DNA of 64,000 nt from NCBI RefSeq assembly GCF_015351235.1, contig NZ_JADKSJ010000001.1:248001-312000 (forward strand). Reading direction: 5' to 3'. The stretch comes from Plantibacter sp. VKM Ac-2880. GTDB taxonomy: Bacteria; Actinomycetota; Actinomycetes; Actinomycetales; Microbacteriaceae. The notes beneath the pieces are model-generated. The model saw only the letters and a program-made list of their open reading frames with translations. It ran no database searches and was not told the origin of the DNA. This document shows, piece by piece, positions 48,980 to 56,573 of the stretch (the stretch's first letter is position 1; each line of letters begins with the position of its first letter). The position numbers and the translations under genes were made by a program.

Positions 48980-50131
48980 TCAGTACCGGGGGACGGTCGG
49001 GTCCACGAGCCGCGACCAGGCGTCGATGCCGCCCTCGAGGTGGACGGCGGCGTAGCCGCGCTCGAGCAGCAGCCGGAGCGCGGACTCGGAACGGATGCCG
49101 TGGTGGCAGTAGACGACCACCGGTGTCTGCGGGTCCAGGCTGTGGAGCGTCTCGGGCAGGGAGCCGAGCGGCATGAGCGTCGACCCGGGCAGGCGCGCGA
49201 TCTCCGCCTCCCAGGGCTCCCGGACGTCGAGGAGGACGGCTTCGTCGTCGCTCGCGGCCAGCTGCTCGGCGGTGATCGTGCGGCCGGCGTGCCGGGGAGC
49301 GTGCGGCGCTGCCGACGTCGTGCTCGCCGCATCCTCTCCCGGCGTCCGATGCAGATGTTCGTCGAGCGACACCTGCCGTGCACCGGCAGGGTCGCGCTCG
49401 TAGCGGAGTTCGCGGAAGCCGCCGCTCAGGCCGTCGAACATCGTCACACGCCCGAGCGACGGCGTTCCGACGCCCGTGAGGACCTTGATCGCCTCGGTCG
49501 CCATGATCGAACCGATGACGCCGACCGTGGTGGGCAGGACGCCGCCCGCTTCACAGGAGAGGATCGAACCGTCGGTCGGCGGGTGCGGGAAGAGGTCGCG
49601 GTAGCGGGGGCCGCGGCTCGCCCAGCTGAGCCCTGCCTGCCCGCCGTACTGCGACACGGCGCCCCAGACGAGCGGGACGTCCGCGAGGGTGGCCGCGTCG
49701 TCGACGAGGTACCTGGTCTCGAAGTTGTCGCTGCCGTCGATGACGAGGTCGATCCGTGCGTCGGCCAGGAGCCCCATGATCTCGCCCGGCCCGAGTCGGA
49801 GCCGGTGGCGGACGATCGTCGCGTCGGTGTTGATCGCCAGCGCGCGGTCGGCGGCGGAGTCGACTTTGGGTCGGCCGATGTCGGTGGTGCTGTGGACCGT
49901 CTGCCGGTGCAGGTTGCTGAGCTCGACCTCGTCGTCGTCCACGAGGTGGATCGCGCCGTCGCCGTCGCCGTCGCCGTCGCCGACGCCTGCTGCGGCGAGG
50001 GCGGGGATCACGATGCTGCCGAGACCCCCGGCACCGACGATCAGGACGCGGGCGTCGGCCAGGCGTCGTTGCGCCGCCAGACCGAAGCCGGGGAGGGCGA
50101 GCTGCCTGGCGTACCGCGCGGTCGAGGACAT
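48980..50131 (-). CDS. moeB: MoeB/ThiF adenylyltransferase with rhodanese domain
   Basis: A 383-aa protein. The ThiF-type adenylation domain spans about 1-250 (GAGGLGSIVIPALAAAGVG nucleotide loop, DNFETRYLVDDAA) and a C-terminal rhodanese domain spans about 290-383 (VVVYCHHGIRSESAL, catalytic Cys). It activates MoaD. Oddities: the four zinc-binding Cys of classical MoeB are replaced (GPRYRDLFP instead of CxxC, and none near the second site), while the conserved SC in ILSCEAGGVLP is kept. A (Gly-Asp)4 run follows the nucleotide loop. A GATAAT hexamer lies six bases before ATG 50131. Confidence 0.9.
   Translation of the reverse strand: MSSTARYARQLALPGFGLAAQRRLADARVLIVGAGGLGSIVIPALAAAGVGDGDGDGDGAIHLVDDDEVELSNLHRQTVHSTTDIGRPKVDSAADRALAINTDATIVRHRLRLGPGEIMGLLADARIDLVIDGSDNFETRYLVDDAATLADVPLVWGAVSQYGGQAGLSWASRGPRYRDLFPHPPTDGSILSCEAGGVLPTTVGVIGSIMATEAIKVLTGVGTPSLGRVTMFDGLSGGFRELRYERDPAGARQVSLDEHLHRTPGEDAASTTSAAPHAPRHAGRTITAEQLAASDDEAVLLDVREPWEAEIARLPGSTLMPLGSLPETLHSLDPQTPVVVYCHHGIRSESALRLLLERGYAAVHLEGGIDAWSRLVDPTVPRY
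49958..49984. repeat. GCCGTC hexanucleotide microsatellite inside moeB
   Basis: Four or so tandem six-base units encode the (Gly-Asp) run just after the glycine-rich nucleotide loop of MoeB. Length changes here would keep the frame. Confidence 0.75.
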
Positions 50132-50137
50132 GCGCCG

Positions 50138-50143
50138 ATTATC
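50138..50143 (-). promoter_or_regulatory. -10 hexamer GATAAT of moeB
   Basis: Read on the minus strand, GATAAT ends six bases before ATG 50131. A matching -35 is not obvious. Confidence 0.4.
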
Positions 50144-50168
50144 CCACCGGCTCCGTGACCGCCGCCCC

Positions 50169-50546
50169 TCAGACCGGGTTCACGCGCGAGCGCAGGAGGC
50201 AGAAGGCGTTGCCCTCCGGATCGGCGAGCACGTGCCAGGACTCGTCGCCGGTCTGCCCGATGTCCGCCGGTCGTGCGCCGAGCGCGAGCAGTCGGGTGAG
50301 TTCCGCGTCCTGGTCGCCGTCGGTGGGGCTGACGTCGATGTGGAGGCGTGACTTCTGCTGCGGCGGGTCGTCGCTCCGGCTGAGGATGATCGTCGGCTGC
50401 GATCCGCCGAAGCCGTCGCGCGCGCCGATCTCCACGCCGTCCTCGTCGCGGTCGAGCACGACGAAGTCCAGCACCTCGCACCAGAAGCGGGCCAGCGCTT
50501 CCGGGTCGCGGCAGTCCAGGACGAGTTCACTGATTCGACATGACAT
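50169..50546 (-). CDS. VOC-family (glyoxalase/bleomycin-resistance-like) protein
   Basis: A 125-aa protein of the vicinal-oxygen-chelate fold: MSCRISELVLDCRDPEALAR, FWCEVLDFVV, KSRLHIDVSPTDGDQDAELT and WHVLADPEGNAFCLL. It resembles the glyoxalase-like domain proteins common in actinobacteria, with binding or detoxification roles of unknown specificity. ATG 50546 follows no clear Shine-Dalgarno; an upstream start is less likely. It lies 52 nt after the TetR gene and 38 nt before moeB. Confidence 0.8.
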   Translation of the reverse strand: MSCRISELVLDCRDPEALARFWCEVLDFVVLDRDEDGVEIGARDGFGGSQPTIILSRSDDPPQQKSRLHIDVSPTDGDQDAELTRLLALGARPADIGQTGDESWHVLADPEGNAFCLLRSRVNPV

Positions 50547-50598
50547 GGCGGCACTGTACCGAGCTGCCTCCACTGAGCGGAACCCGTTGCGGATTCCG

Positions 50599-51183
50599 CT
50601 ACGACGCCTCGACGGAGGTCTCCGCCCAGCGCTCGAGCGTCATCGTGAAGCCGCGGACGAGTCGGTCGAAGCTGCGATCGAGGTCGCGGTCGAGCCCGAA
50701 CGAGCCGGCGGCCTCGAGGGAGACGAAGCCGTGCAGGGTGGAGCGGAAGGCGCGGATCGCGTCGATGGCGTCGTCCCCGCGCAGCTCGTAGGCGGTGAGG
50801 ACGTCGGAGATGACCTGGATGGCGTCGAGCGATGCTGTGGCGTCCTCCTCGTCGTCCGGCCCTGCGATCCATTGCGCGGCGGTGTAGCGCGCCGGGTGGT
50901 CGAGCGCCCACTGCCGGTAGGCGAGAGCCATGCCGTGGATCGCGTCCGCACCCGAGCGGCCGACCGCGGCACGACGCAGGACGTCGCCGAGCTCGGCCTT
51001 GGCCTGCAGCGAGATGCTACGACGGAGACCGGCCAGGGAGTCGAGGTGCTTGTAGAGCGACGGTTGCCGGACCCCGAGTCGTTCGGCCAGTGCGGCGAGG
51101 GTCAGGGACTGGAGGCCGACCTCGTCGGCGAGCACCGCCGCCTCGTCGACGACCCGCTCGCGACTGAGCCCCGCCCTAGGCAC
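50599..51183 (-). CDS. TetR-family transcriptional regulator
   Basis: A 194-aa TetR regulator. The HTH is LTLAALAERLGVRQPSLYKH, and the C-terminal domain (AYRQWALDHPARYTAAQWIA, FRSTLHGFVSLEAAGSFGLD) resembles the TetR_C WHG type. GTG 51183 overlaps the upstream alpha/beta hydrolase stop by 8 nt, so the two are co-translated and the regulator probably represses their shared promoter. Confidence 0.86.
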   Translation of the reverse strand: MPRAGLSRERVVDEAAVLADEVGLQSLTLAALAERLGVRQPSLYKHLDSLAGLRRSISLQAKAELGDVLRRAAVGRSGADAIHGMALAYRQWALDHPARYTAAQWIAGPDDEEDATASLDAIQVISDVLTAYELRGDDAIDAIRAFRSTLHGFVSLEAAGSFGLDRDLDRSFDRLVRGFTMTLERWAETSVEAS

Positions 51184-52012
51184 GGTGCAGCGCCGACTGG
51201 AGGAAGCCGAGGACGGCACGCGAGGTGACCTCGGGCTGCTGCGCCTGCGGGTAGTGACCGGCGTCCTCGACGAGGACGACCTCCGCGCGCAGGGTGTCAC
51301 CGATCCACTTGGCCTCGCCCGTCGGGTCGGAGAAGTCGGGGTCCTTGACGCCCATGACGACCAGCGTCGGTGCGCTCACGCGGCCGAGGACCGCCTCGGC
51401 CGGGGCATGGTCGGTCTGCCTCGTGGTCTGCGAGAACGCCTTCCCGTAGGCGGGGCGGCGCAGGCTCGTGTAGACGGCGTCGCGGTAGTCGTCGAAGTCG
51501 ACCGGCTTCCGACCGGCGTTGAGCGTGGGGAGGTAGGCCTTCCAGACCCGCGCGACCCAGAGCGGCGCGGTCATCGCGCGGAAGAGCGCCTGCAGGACGG
51601 CTCCCGCCTTCGGGTTGCGGACGAACGGCCCGATGAGGACGAGGGCGCTGACGTCTTCGGGGTGCTCAGCGGCGACGATCACGCCGGCGCCCGCTGCGAG
51701 GGAGTTGCCGACGATGACCGCCGGTGCGCCGAGCTCGCGGATGAGGGCGTGGACGTCCGAGGCGGTCGCGACGTCGCCGTAGCTGGAGAACGTGGTGTCG
51801 CTGTCGCCGTGACCACGGAGGTCGGTGGAGGCGACCCGGTAGCCGGCGGCGACGAGCTCGGGTGCGAGGGAGCGGTAGGAGGAGCGGAGCTCGCCCATGC
51901 CGGGGACGAGGATGACGAGGGGGCCTTCGCCCTGCAGCTCGTAGGCGATCTTGCCCTCCGGGCGGAGGAGGTGGCGGGTGGCGGATCCTGCGGACGCCGG
52001 GTTCGTGTTCAT
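51176..52012 (-). CDS. Alpha/beta hydrolase
   Basis: A 278-aa alpha/beta hydrolase: VPGMGELRSSYR (oxyanion), nucleophile Ser in VIVGNSLAAGAGV (GNSLA), Asp in VVMGVKDPDFSDP and His in VEDAGHYPQAQ. It is probably an esterase or related enzyme. ATG 52012 is chosen because a strong promoter lies directly upstream (TTGACA-17-CAAGAT) with only six bases from its -10 to the ATG. It is coupled to the downstream TetR gene. Confidence 0.86.
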   Translation of the reverse strand: MNTNPASAGSATRHLLRPEGKIAYELQGEGPLVILVPGMGELRSSYRSLAPELVAAGYRVASTDLRGHGDSDTTFSSYGDVATASDVHALIRELGAPAVIVGNSLAAGAGVIVAAEHPEDVSALVLIGPFVRNPKAGAVLQALFRAMTAPLWVARVWKAYLPTLNAGRKPVDFDDYRDAVYTSLRRPAYGKAFSQTTRQTDHAPAEAVLGRVSAPTLVVMGVKDPDFSDPTGEAKWIGDTLRAEVVLVEDAGHYPQAQQPEVTSRAVLGFLQSALHRA

Positions 52013-52018
52013 GTGGCT

Positions 52019-52051
52019 ATCTTGACTCGCCGCTTGGCTAATGTCAATAGC
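52019..52051 (-). promoter_or_regulatory. Promoter and TetR-type operator of hydrolase-tetR operon
   Basis: On the minus strand, consensus -35 TTGACA (52047-52042) and CAAGAT (52024-52019) are 17 nt apart. An imperfect palindrome at 52037-52051 (GCTAATGTCAATAGC) covers the -35 box, a good place for the co-transcribed TetR repressor. Confidence 0.6.
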
Positions 52052-52068
52052 TTTGGTGTAGTGGTTCA

Positions 52069-52118
52069 TTCGCCCATGTTTGGGCGACGGGGTGTTCGTT
52101 CGCCCGAACATGGGCGAA
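52069..52118. terminator. Paired self-complementary hairpins
   Basis: TTCGCCCATGTTTGGGCGA (52069-52087) and TCGCCCGAACATGGGCGAA (52100-52118) are inverted copies with one mismatch. Each arm is itself nearly palindromic, so one large or two small hairpins can form. It lies just after the DUF6510 gene stop and ahead of the hydrolase promoter. Confidence 0.6.
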
Positions 52119-52138
52119 CGAATCGAGGGGGTGACGGG

Positions 52139-52396
52139 TCAGCCGAGCTCGGTCCACCACCGCACGCCGTCGAGGGTGACCAGCGTGGTCTCGCCGTGAT
52201 GGAGGACGACCAGGAGGACGTCGTCGCAATGGCGGCAGCGCAGCACCCAGGCGTCAGGCGTGCCGAACACGAACTCCGCGGCGAGCGGGGCGACGTCCTC
52301 GCAGCCGAGGCATTGCGACATGGTGTCGGTCGGATCGGTGCCCGTCAGTTCGGACAGGGTGCCGGCGAGGACGTTGCCGTCGAGATGCGTGGTCAT
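52139..52396 (-). CDS. DUF6510-family zinc-ribbon-like protein
   Basis: An 85-aa protein with two Cys pairs, CLGC and CRHC, about 22 residues apart, enough for a small zinc ribbon, and DGVRWWTELG at the end. This family usually accompanies sulfite-oxidase-like and ferredoxin-reductase genes, as here. Its ATG overlaps the reductase stop by one base (TGATG), so it belongs to the same operon. Its role (electron carrier or chaperone) is unknown. Confidence 0.78.
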   Translation of the reverse strand: MTTHLDGNVLAGTLSELTGTDPTDTMSQCLGCEDVAPLAAEFVFGTPDAWVLRCRHCDDVLLVVLHHGETTLVTLDGVRWWTELG

Positions 52397-53124
52397 CAGG
52401 CCCCTCCGAACCGCTCGGTCTTGATGCGGACGGGGTCGTGGCCGATCGTGACCAGGGTGTCGGCGACGGCCTCGACGAAGCCGGTCGGGCCACACACGAA
52501 CACCGACGGCGCCTCACCCCCGGCCGACTCGAGGGCCCGCAGGTCCGCTGCCGCCAATCGCCCTGCGGGACGCGGCCACCCGTCGGGCGCTCGCCGCGTG
52601 TAGATCCAGGTCACCTCCACGCCGGTCGCCGCCGCGAGCTCCTCGGCGAAGAAGGCGTCCTCAGGGGAGCGCACCGAGTACACGAGGCGGAACGGGGCCG
52701 TGCTCCCGGAAGCCTCGTGGGCGCGCACCATCGCCATGAGCGGCACGATGCCCGAACCACCGCCGACGAGGAGCACCGGTTCGGTCTCCTCGGGTCGCCA
52801 GACGAACCAGCCGCCAAGTGGTCCGCGGACCTCGACCTGATCGCCGACCTCGATCGCGTCCACGAGGAACGGCGACACCTCGCCGTCCGGCACGCGGTCC
52901 ACGGCGATCTCGAGGCGGTCGCCGGCGTCCGCCGAGGCGATGGAGTACGACCGCACGGCCTGATAGCCGTCGGGTGCGGTGAGCCGGACATCGGCGTGCT
53001 GCCCGGCGAGGTTGCCTCCCCAGCCCGGAACGTCGAGCACGAGGCTCCGGCCCGACGGCGTCAGCTGCGTCGCCGAGACCACGGTGGCCGTCTTCCAGAT
53101 GTCGACATGACCCGTGCGCCTCAC
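52396..53124 (-). CDS. FAD-binding oxidoreductase (ferredoxin reductase-like)
   Basis: A 242-aa protein of the ferredoxin-NADP reductase fold. The FAD-binding RSYSIASAD motif is near residue 58, the NAD-binding loop LLVGGGSGIVPLMAMVRAH is in the middle and VFVCGPTGFVEAVAD is near the end. There is no 2Fe-2S domain. ATGA overlap with the sulfite-oxidase-like gene upstream indicates that it passes electrons to or from that molybdoenzyme. Confidence 0.88.
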   Translation of the reverse strand: MRRTGHVDIWKTATVVSATQLTPSGRSLVLDVPGWGGNLAGQHADVRLTAPDGYQAVRSYSIASADAGDRLEIAVDRVPDGEVSPFLVDAIEVGDQVEVRGPLGGWFVWRPEETEPVLLVGGGSGIVPLMAMVRAHEASGSTAPFRLVYSVRSPEDAFFAEELAAATGVEVTWIYTRRAPDGWPRPAGRLAAADLRALESAGGEAPSVFVCGPTGFVEAVADTLVTIGHDPVRIKTERFGGA

Positions 53125-53714
53125 GAGTAGCGCTGCTCGAGCCAGGGATCACCGTAAGCGTGATACCCGTTCTGCTCCCAGAAGCCCGGTTCGTCGTCCT
53201 GCTGCATGACGAGGCCGCGGACCCACTTCGCGCTCTTCCAGAAGTAGAGGTGCGGGATGAGGAGGCGTGCCGGTCCGCCGTGCTCGGCTTCGAGGGGTTC
53301 GCCGTTGAATCCGGTGGCGATCCACGCTTTGCCGTCGAGGAGGTCCTCGAGCGGGATGTTGGTCGTGTATCCACCGTAGGAGTGGGCCATGACGAAGTCG
53401 TAGCTGCTCTCGACGTCGGCGAAGAGGGTGTCGAGCGAGACGCCCTGCCAGCTGGTGCCGAGCTTCGTCCAGCGGGTCACGCAGTGGATGTCGCGGGTGA
53501 TGTCGTCCTGCTGCAGGGCCTGGAGGGCGTCCCAGTCCCAGCGATGGGTCTCGCCCGCCTCGGTGCGGATCTGGAACTCCCACTCATCCGTGTCGATCCG
53601 CGGCGTGGGGCCGGCGGACAGGACCGGGAAGTCCTCGGTGAGGAACTGACCGGGTGGGAGTCGGTCGTCCTGCTCCCGTGCCCGTCCTCCGAAACCGCGC
53701 GTGAACACCGCCAT
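53121..53714 (-). CDS. Sulfite-oxidase-like molybdopterin oxidoreductase
   Basis: A 197-aa protein consisting of the Moco domain only. The molybdenum-ligand Cys is in DIHCVTRWTKLG. AHSYGGYTTNIPLEDLLDG and LLIPHLYFWKSAKWVRGL bind the cofactor. No signal peptide or dimerisation domain is visible, so it is probably cytoplasmic. GGAGG five bases before ATG 53714 supports the start. It is the first gene of a three-gene redox operon beside Moco biosynthesis genes. Confidence 0.9.
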   Translation of the reverse strand: MAVFTRGFGGRAREQDDRLPPGQFLTEDFPVLSAGPTPRIDTDEWEFQIRTEAGETHRWDWDALQALQQDDITRDIHCVTRWTKLGTSWQGVSLDTLFADVESSYDFVMAHSYGGYTTNIPLEDLLDGKAWIATGFNGEPLEAEHGGPARLLIPHLYFWKSAKWVRGLVMQQDDEPGFWEQNGYHAYGDPWLEQRYS

Positions 53715-53803
53715 GTCGACCTCCTCAGGATGGTCATCACCCTAGTGAGCAGGTGTCGATGAAGCCAGGCCCTCCTGGGGCCACCAAGCGGCTCCGACCT
53801 CGG

Positions 53804-54499
53804 TCAGCCGGTGATGAGACTCGACAGCGCGTCGATGGAGTGGACGACGGCGAGGGCGTCCGCCGCCTCCGCCGGTGAGCCGTAGCCCCACTCGACGAGG
53901 ATGGTCGGGATGCCGTGGGCGGTCGCGCCCTCGATGTCGTGGAGGCGGTCGCCGACGAGCACGGTCCGCGAGGTGTCGACGCCGGCGGCCGTGAGGCGCC
54001 GCAGCGCCTCGCCGATGACGTCGGCCTTGCTGCTGCGGACCTCGTCCTCGGATGCGCCCGTGACGACCGTGAAGTACTGGCTGAGGCCGAAGTGGTCGAG
54101 GATCGTGTTCGCCTGCGACTCCGGCTTCGACGTGGCGAGGCCGAGCGGGATGCCGGCCTCGGAGATGCGGGCGAGGAGCCCGGCGATCCCGGGGAACACG
54201 GCGGTCCCGACCTCGGCACCCTCGATGGCGACCTGGCGTCGGTACTCGGCGAGGGCGAGCTGCGACTGCAGCGGGTCCATCCCGGCGAAGTCGCGGAAGG
54301 AGTCGAGGAGTGGTGGACCGACCCACCGCAGCAGCGATTCGTCGGAGGGCACGGCGGCGCCGACGTTCGCCAGGGTCGTCTTCATGCGGGAGATGATGCC
54401 GGGGGCGGAGTCCACGATCGTGCCGTCGAGGTCGAACAGCACACAGGACCAGCTGCGGTGGAAGGACACGGTCGTGCTCGCGAGATAGAGGTCGGTCAC
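53804..54499 (-). CDS. HAD-family phosphatase (phosphoglycolate-phosphatase-like)
   Basis: A 231-aa HAD hydrolase: nucleophile in VLFDLDGTIVDSAPG, motif II LATSKPES, motif III Lys in SSKADVIGEAL and motif IV VLVGDRLHDIEGA. The cap domain is of the Gph type. It removes phosphate from small sugars or phosphoglycolate. The start may be GTG 54499, seven bases after TAGGAT, or ATG 54508, which would overlap that hexamer. It is divergent from the sugar-isomerase operon. Confidence 0.85.
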   Translation of the reverse strand: MTDLYLASTTVSFHRSWSCVLFDLDGTIVDSAPGIISRMKTTLANVGAAVPSDESLLRWVGPPLLDSFRDFAGMDPLQSQLALAEYRRQVAIEGAEVGTAVFPGIAGLLARISEAGIPLGLATSKPESQANTILDHFGLSQYFTVVTGASEDEVRSSKADVIGEALRRLTAAGVDTSRTVLVGDRLHDIEGATAHGIPTILVEWGYGSPAEAADALAVVHSIDALSSLITG

Positions 54500-54542
54500 G
54501 CCGTCCATCCTAAGGTCCGCCCGTGAACGGTCTCGCTAGCGG

Positions 54543-54573
54543 GGTTGTCAACCGGTTGCCAACCTTCTAGGCT
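54543..54573 (+). promoter_or_regulatory. LacI-type operator overlapping a promoter
   Basis: A 22-bp palindrome at 54543-54564 (core CAACCGGTTG, 10 of 11 pairs matched) overlaps the -35 TTGTCA (54545-54550) and spacer of a promoter whose -10 TAGGCT lies at 54568-54573 (17-nt spacing). This is classic LacI-family repressor geometry; a LacI gene lies at 61974. Confidence 0.65.
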
Positions 54574-54639
54574 GGCATGACCGGCAGTGCGACTGCCCGG
54601 TTCCCGATGACGAGAACGAACGCGAAGGCGGAAGCGCAC

Positions 54640-55488
54640 GTGAATGCACAGCACCCGGTGACCTGGACCCTGTCGGGATTCGGCGACGAGATCGACGCGG
54701 ACCCGACCACGCAGATCGCCGTGCTCGAAGCACTCGGCGCCTCCCACATCGAGGTGCGGAGCGTCTGGGGCACGAACGTCATCGACCTCGACACCGAGCA
54801 GTCGGCCCGCCTCGCCGCCCAGCTGGAGCAGGCGGGGATGGGGGTCTCCGCCATCGGCTCGCCCATCGGCAAGGTGGACGTGGCCCTCGACGCCGAGCTC
54901 GAGGTCGCCCGCCTCGCCCGCGCGATCGCCGTCGCCCACACGCTCGGAACCACCAACATCCGCATCTTCTCGTTCTTCCGCGGTGCGGACGTCCGCGTCG
55001 AGGACACCCGCGACGACGTCCTCGTCCGCATGCGGCTCCTCGCCGAGCTGGCGGAGCGCGAGGGGGTCGTGCTCCTCCACGAGAACGAGAAGGACATCTA
55101 CGGCGACGTGCCCGAACGGATCCTCGACCTCGTCGAGTCGGTCGGATCGCCGGCGCTCCGTTTGGCGTGGGACAACGCGAACTTCGTCCAGTGCGGTGTC
55201 GCGCCGTTCGACGACGCCTACGCGATGCTCCGCCCGTACGTCGACTACCTGCAGGTGAAGGACGCGGTCGCCGAGTCGGGTCAGGTGGTCCCGGCGGGGG
55301 AGGGCGACGGCCAACTCCGCGAGACGCTCACCGCCCTGCGTGACGACGGCTACACCGGCTTCGCCTCGCTCGAGCCGCACCTGTCCGAGACGCATGCGCT
55401 CGGCGGCTTCTCCGGGCCGGCCTCGTTCGGCGTCGCGGCCCGGGCGTTCCGCCGACTCACCGACGAGCTGGGGATCGGGCTGCGATGA
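54640..55488 (+). CDS. Sugar phosphate isomerase/epimerase (xylose-isomerase-like TIM barrel)
   Basis: A 282-aa AP-endonuclease-2-type barrel: TWTLSGFGDEIDADPTTQI, IEVRSVWGTNVIDLDTEQ, LLHENEKDIYGDVP, LRLAWDNANFVQCG and YLQVKDAVAESGQ contain the usual metal-binding Glu/Asp/His residues. GTG 54640 has GGAAG six bases upstream. ATG 54577 would sit before the expected transcription start, and ATG 54607 is also possible. Its stop overlaps the dehydrogenase start (ATGA), so the two probably act in one sugar or inositol pathway. Confidence 0.85.
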   Translation: MNAQHPVTWTLSGFGDEIDADPTTQIAVLEALGASHIEVRSVWGTNVIDLDTEQSARLAAQLEQAGMGVSAIGSPIGKVDVALDAELEVARLARAIAVAHTLGTTNIRIFSFFRGADVRVEDTRDDVLVRMRLLAELAEREGVVLLHENEKDIYGDVPERILDLVESVGSPALRLAWDNANFVQCGVAPFDDAYAMLRPYVDYLQVKDAVAESGQVVPAGEGDGQLRETLTALRDDGYTGFASLEPHLSETHALGGFSGPASFGVAARAFRRLTDELGIGLR

Positions 55489-56543
55489 CCCGCGAGCCGC
55501 AGCCCGTCGTCCGCCGCGTCGCCGTGGTCGGGTGCGGGGACATCTCCGCCCTCCACCTCGCTGCCATCGCGACGGTGCCGGGTGCCCGGCTGGTGGCGGT
55601 GTGCGACGTCGACGCCGGCCGGCTCGACGCGGTGAGCGTGGCGACCGGCGTCCCCGGGTACACCGACCTCGACCGCCTCTTCGACGAGGCGCGACCGGAC
55701 GTCGTCCACCTCTGCACGCCCCACCATCTGCACGCCGATCAGGCCGTTCGTGCGCTCGAACGGGGGATCGACGTCGTCCTGGAGAAACCGCTCGCCCACA
55801 CGCGTGCGGAGGCCGACCGGCTCGTGGCGGCCGCGGAGCACAGCCGGGCGAAGATCGCGGTGTGCTTCCAGAACCGCTACAACCGACCGGCGGAACGCGC
55901 CAAGGAACTCCTCGATTCCGGTGAGCTCGGGGCGGTGCTCGGCGCCTCCGCGGTCGTCCCCTGGCATCGCACCGCCGCCTACTACGAGGACCGCCCGTGG
56001 CGGGGCCGCTGGGCCACGGGCGGTGGCGGGCTGCTCATGAACCAGGCCATCCACACGATCGACCTCGTGCAGTGGCTGGTGGGCGACCCGATCGCCGCGA
56101 CGGGATCGATCGCGACCCGCGCGCTCGCGGAGGTGATCGAAGTCGAGGACACGGCCGAGCTGCGCGTCGTGCACGCAGGCGGCGCGACGAGCACCGTCTA
56201 CGCGACGGTCGCCGGCGTCGCGAACCTACCCGTGACGATTGACGTCGTCTGCGAGCGGGGGACGTTGAGCCTCGGCGCCGAGCTCACGGCACGCTTCGCC
56301 GACGGCCGGGTCGAGACCACGGCCGAGCGGGCCACCGCCAGTGGTGAGCGCGCGTACTGGGGGGTGTCCCACGAGCGACTGATCCAGGACTTCTACGCCG
56401 GACTCGATGAGCCCGGTGCCTTCTGGCTCCACCCGGCCGAGGCGCGGAAGGCCTTCGACGTGATCCAGGACGTCTACGACGACGCGATCCCGGACCGTGT
56501 CACGCCGGCCACGGACCTGCCCGCAGCGGACGCCACCGCCTGA
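55485..56543 (+). CDS. Gfo/Idh/MocA-family oxidoreductase
   Basis: A 352-aa dehydrogenase. The Rossmann fold is at the N-terminus (RRVAVVGCGDISALHLAAIA), followed by the EKPLAHT motif (VVLEKPLAHTRAEADRLVAA) and the substrate-binding domain with GGGGLLMNQAIHTIDLVQWL. It oxidises or reduces sugars or inositols with NAD(P). ATG 55485 overlaps the preceding isomerase stop by 4 nt. The pair is under the LacI-type site at 54543. Confidence 0.92.
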   Translation: MTREPQPVVRRVAVVGCGDISALHLAAIATVPGARLVAVCDVDAGRLDAVSVATGVPGYTDLDRLFDEARPDVVHLCTPHHLHADQAVRALERGIDVVLEKPLAHTRAEADRLVAAAEHSRAKIAVCFQNRYNRPAERAKELLDSGELGAVLGASAVVPWHRTAAYYEDRPWRGRWATGGGGLLMNQAIHTIDLVQWLVGDPIAATGSIATRALAEVIEVEDTAELRVVHAGGATSTVYATVAGVANLPVTIDVVCERGTLSLGAELTARFADGRVETTAERATASGERAYWGVSHERLIQDFYAGLDEPGAFWLHPAEARKAFDVIQDVYDDAIPDRVTPATDLPAADATA

Positions 56544-56573
56544 CGACGCGCTCCGGGCGGGCGGGGCGGAGGC

